The notes below the pieces were generated by a model, which was not told the origin of the DNA, searched no databases, and saw only the letters and a list, made by a program, of their open reading frames with translations. Positions 4,498 through 5,134 of a stretch of DNA of 5,134 nt are shown one piece after another (positions within the stretch are counted from its first letter, which is position 1; every line of letters begins with the position of its first letter). Source of the DNA: Mollicutes bacterium (GTDB lineage Bacteria > Bacillota_I > Bacilli_A > RF39 > UBA660); the NCBI GenBank assembly GCA_003566505.1, contig PXDA01000077.1, forward strand, positions 1 to 5,134, in the 5' to 3' direction. A program made the translations under genes and the position numbers.

Positions 4498-5134
4498 AAT
4501 ACTCTTGTATTTCCTCAATATCTTCAATACTAACTTCTGGTAAATGAACATCATCTTTATCAGCCTGTTTCGCAAATTTTTCCCGAAAAGCAGCTAATTC
4601 TTTTACGATGCTATCTGGATATAATCTTTTACTAGTTTTAATCGCATTATAAACATCTATTAATTCTACTTCTTTTTTGTTTTCAAACAAAGCGTGTGAA
4701 AAAGCTTGCGTTAAAACAGAAAAAGCAACATCAGGATACATTGCTGCTAAACCATATATTCGCTTAAATTCGGAAGTAGCATCAACAATTGATTCCATTA
4801 ATTGTTGTGCAACATAATCTTTATATTTAAAAGGAATGCCGGTTTGTTTTTCAATTTTAGGTAATGATTTATATAAAATTTTGGTAGTTGTTTCACGATC
4901 TGGTTCTAGAACATCAATTTTTTCAAAACGTCTTAAAAAAGCACGATCGCGAATAATATAAGTATAATATTCCATATTCGTAGTCGCGCCAATTAATTTA
5001 GCATCACCACGATCAATTAATGGCTTTAGAGTATTTGCTAAATCCATTGGACCGCTTCCTTTAGCACCCATTAAAGTGTGAATTTCATCAATAAAAATAA
5101 TCACATGATGCATCTTTTTTACTTCTTCCATAAA
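4496..5134 (-). CDS. Clp/Hsp100-like AAA+ ATPase, 5' end cut off; ends after one AAA+ module
   Basis: The frame stays open to the right edge (the codon before Met at 5131 is Phe), so that Met is probably internal and the Walker A part lies outside. Visible from that Met are Walker B VIIFIDEIHTL (10-20), the Clp D1-like GAKGSGPMDLANTLKPLIDRGDAKLIGATT with sensor 1 near 50-52, and arginine fingers FLRRF (65-69). The helical lid contains a PDVAF segment (133-137) where ClpC/ClpB D1 have PDKAID. These features match the first AAA+ domain of ClpA/B/C proteins. The protein then ends in an acidic tail (SIEDIEEIQEY) with no second AAA+ domain and no ClpP-binding loop. It is therefore likely a single-ring Hsp100-type unfoldase or remodelling ATPase and not a full ClpC or ClpB. 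The next gene in the operon encodes a membrane-anchored protein, a possible partner or client (inference). Confidence 0.88.
   Translation of the reverse strand, partial: FMEEVKKMHHVIIFIDEIHTLMGAKGSGPMDLANTLKPLIDRGDAKLIGATTNMEYYTYIIRDRAFLRRFEKIDVLEPDRETTTKILYKSLPKIEKQTGIPFKYKDYVAQQLMESIVDATSEFKRIYGLAAMYPDVAFSVLTQAFSHALFENKKEVELIDVYNAIKTSKRLYPDSIVKELAAFREKFAKQADKDDVHLPEVSIEDIEEIQEY

Noticed and set aside
5129..5131. ATG as the true start of the Clp-like ATPase
   Set aside because: The frame continues open to the right, and Walker B begins only 10 residues later. A functional AAA+ domain needs Walker A upstream, so this Met is almost certainly internal.
1..5134. Mycoplasma-type code with TGA as Trp
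   Set aside because: Trp is encoded by TGG in the membrane proteins and CdaR, and no gene needs TGA read-through.

Overview
The window is AT-rich, uses the standard code (Trp is TGG, stops are TAA or TAG, no in-frame TGA) and has strong Shine-Dalgarno sites and sigma-A-type promoters. This fits a low-GC Firmicutes/Bacilli bacterium, possibly an Erysipelotrichia- or Acholeplasma/Izemoplasma-like lineage. It does not fit a code-4 mycoplasma. The lineage is inferred; the gene content alone does not fix it.

All genes lie on the minus strand, so transcription runs from the right edge to the left edge. In that order they are: the 3' part of a Clp/Hsp100-like AAA+ ATPase (4496 to beyond 5134); a single-pass membrane-anchored protein of unknown function (4016-4486); trmL, a tRNA wobble-nucleotide 2'-O-methyltransferase (3520-4023); a small membrane protein with an acidic/lysine-rich tail ending in DDVWNF (3102-3464), with its own promoter and terminator; the diadenylate cyclase pair cdaA (2182-3012) and cdaR (876-2198), with its own promoter and terminator; and the first 246 codons of hrcA (1-738), which run off the left edge.

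The window therefore holds four transcription units. Unit 1 is clp-like/membrane protein/trmL, with a 9-nt gap and then an 8-nt overlap. Unit 2 is the small membrane protein alone. Unit 3 is cdaA-cdaR, which makes and regulates c-di-AMP at the membrane. Unit 4 starts with hrcA, probably the class I heat-shock operon. The hrcA promoter (TTGACA, 18 nt, TATAAT) carries two CIRCE-like operators: one covers the start of transcription and the other overlaps the -35 box. No stretch longer than 300 bases lacks a gene.

Most of the window is conserved core biology. The points most worth a second look are the paired, asymmetrically degenerate CIRCE elements, the unrecognised membrane protein with the DDVWNF tail next to cdaA, the Clp-like ATPase that stops after one AAA+ module, and the absence of glmM after cdaR. 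I saw no mobile elements, CRISPR arrays, tRNA or rRNA genes. I could not demonstrate a wholly new system.
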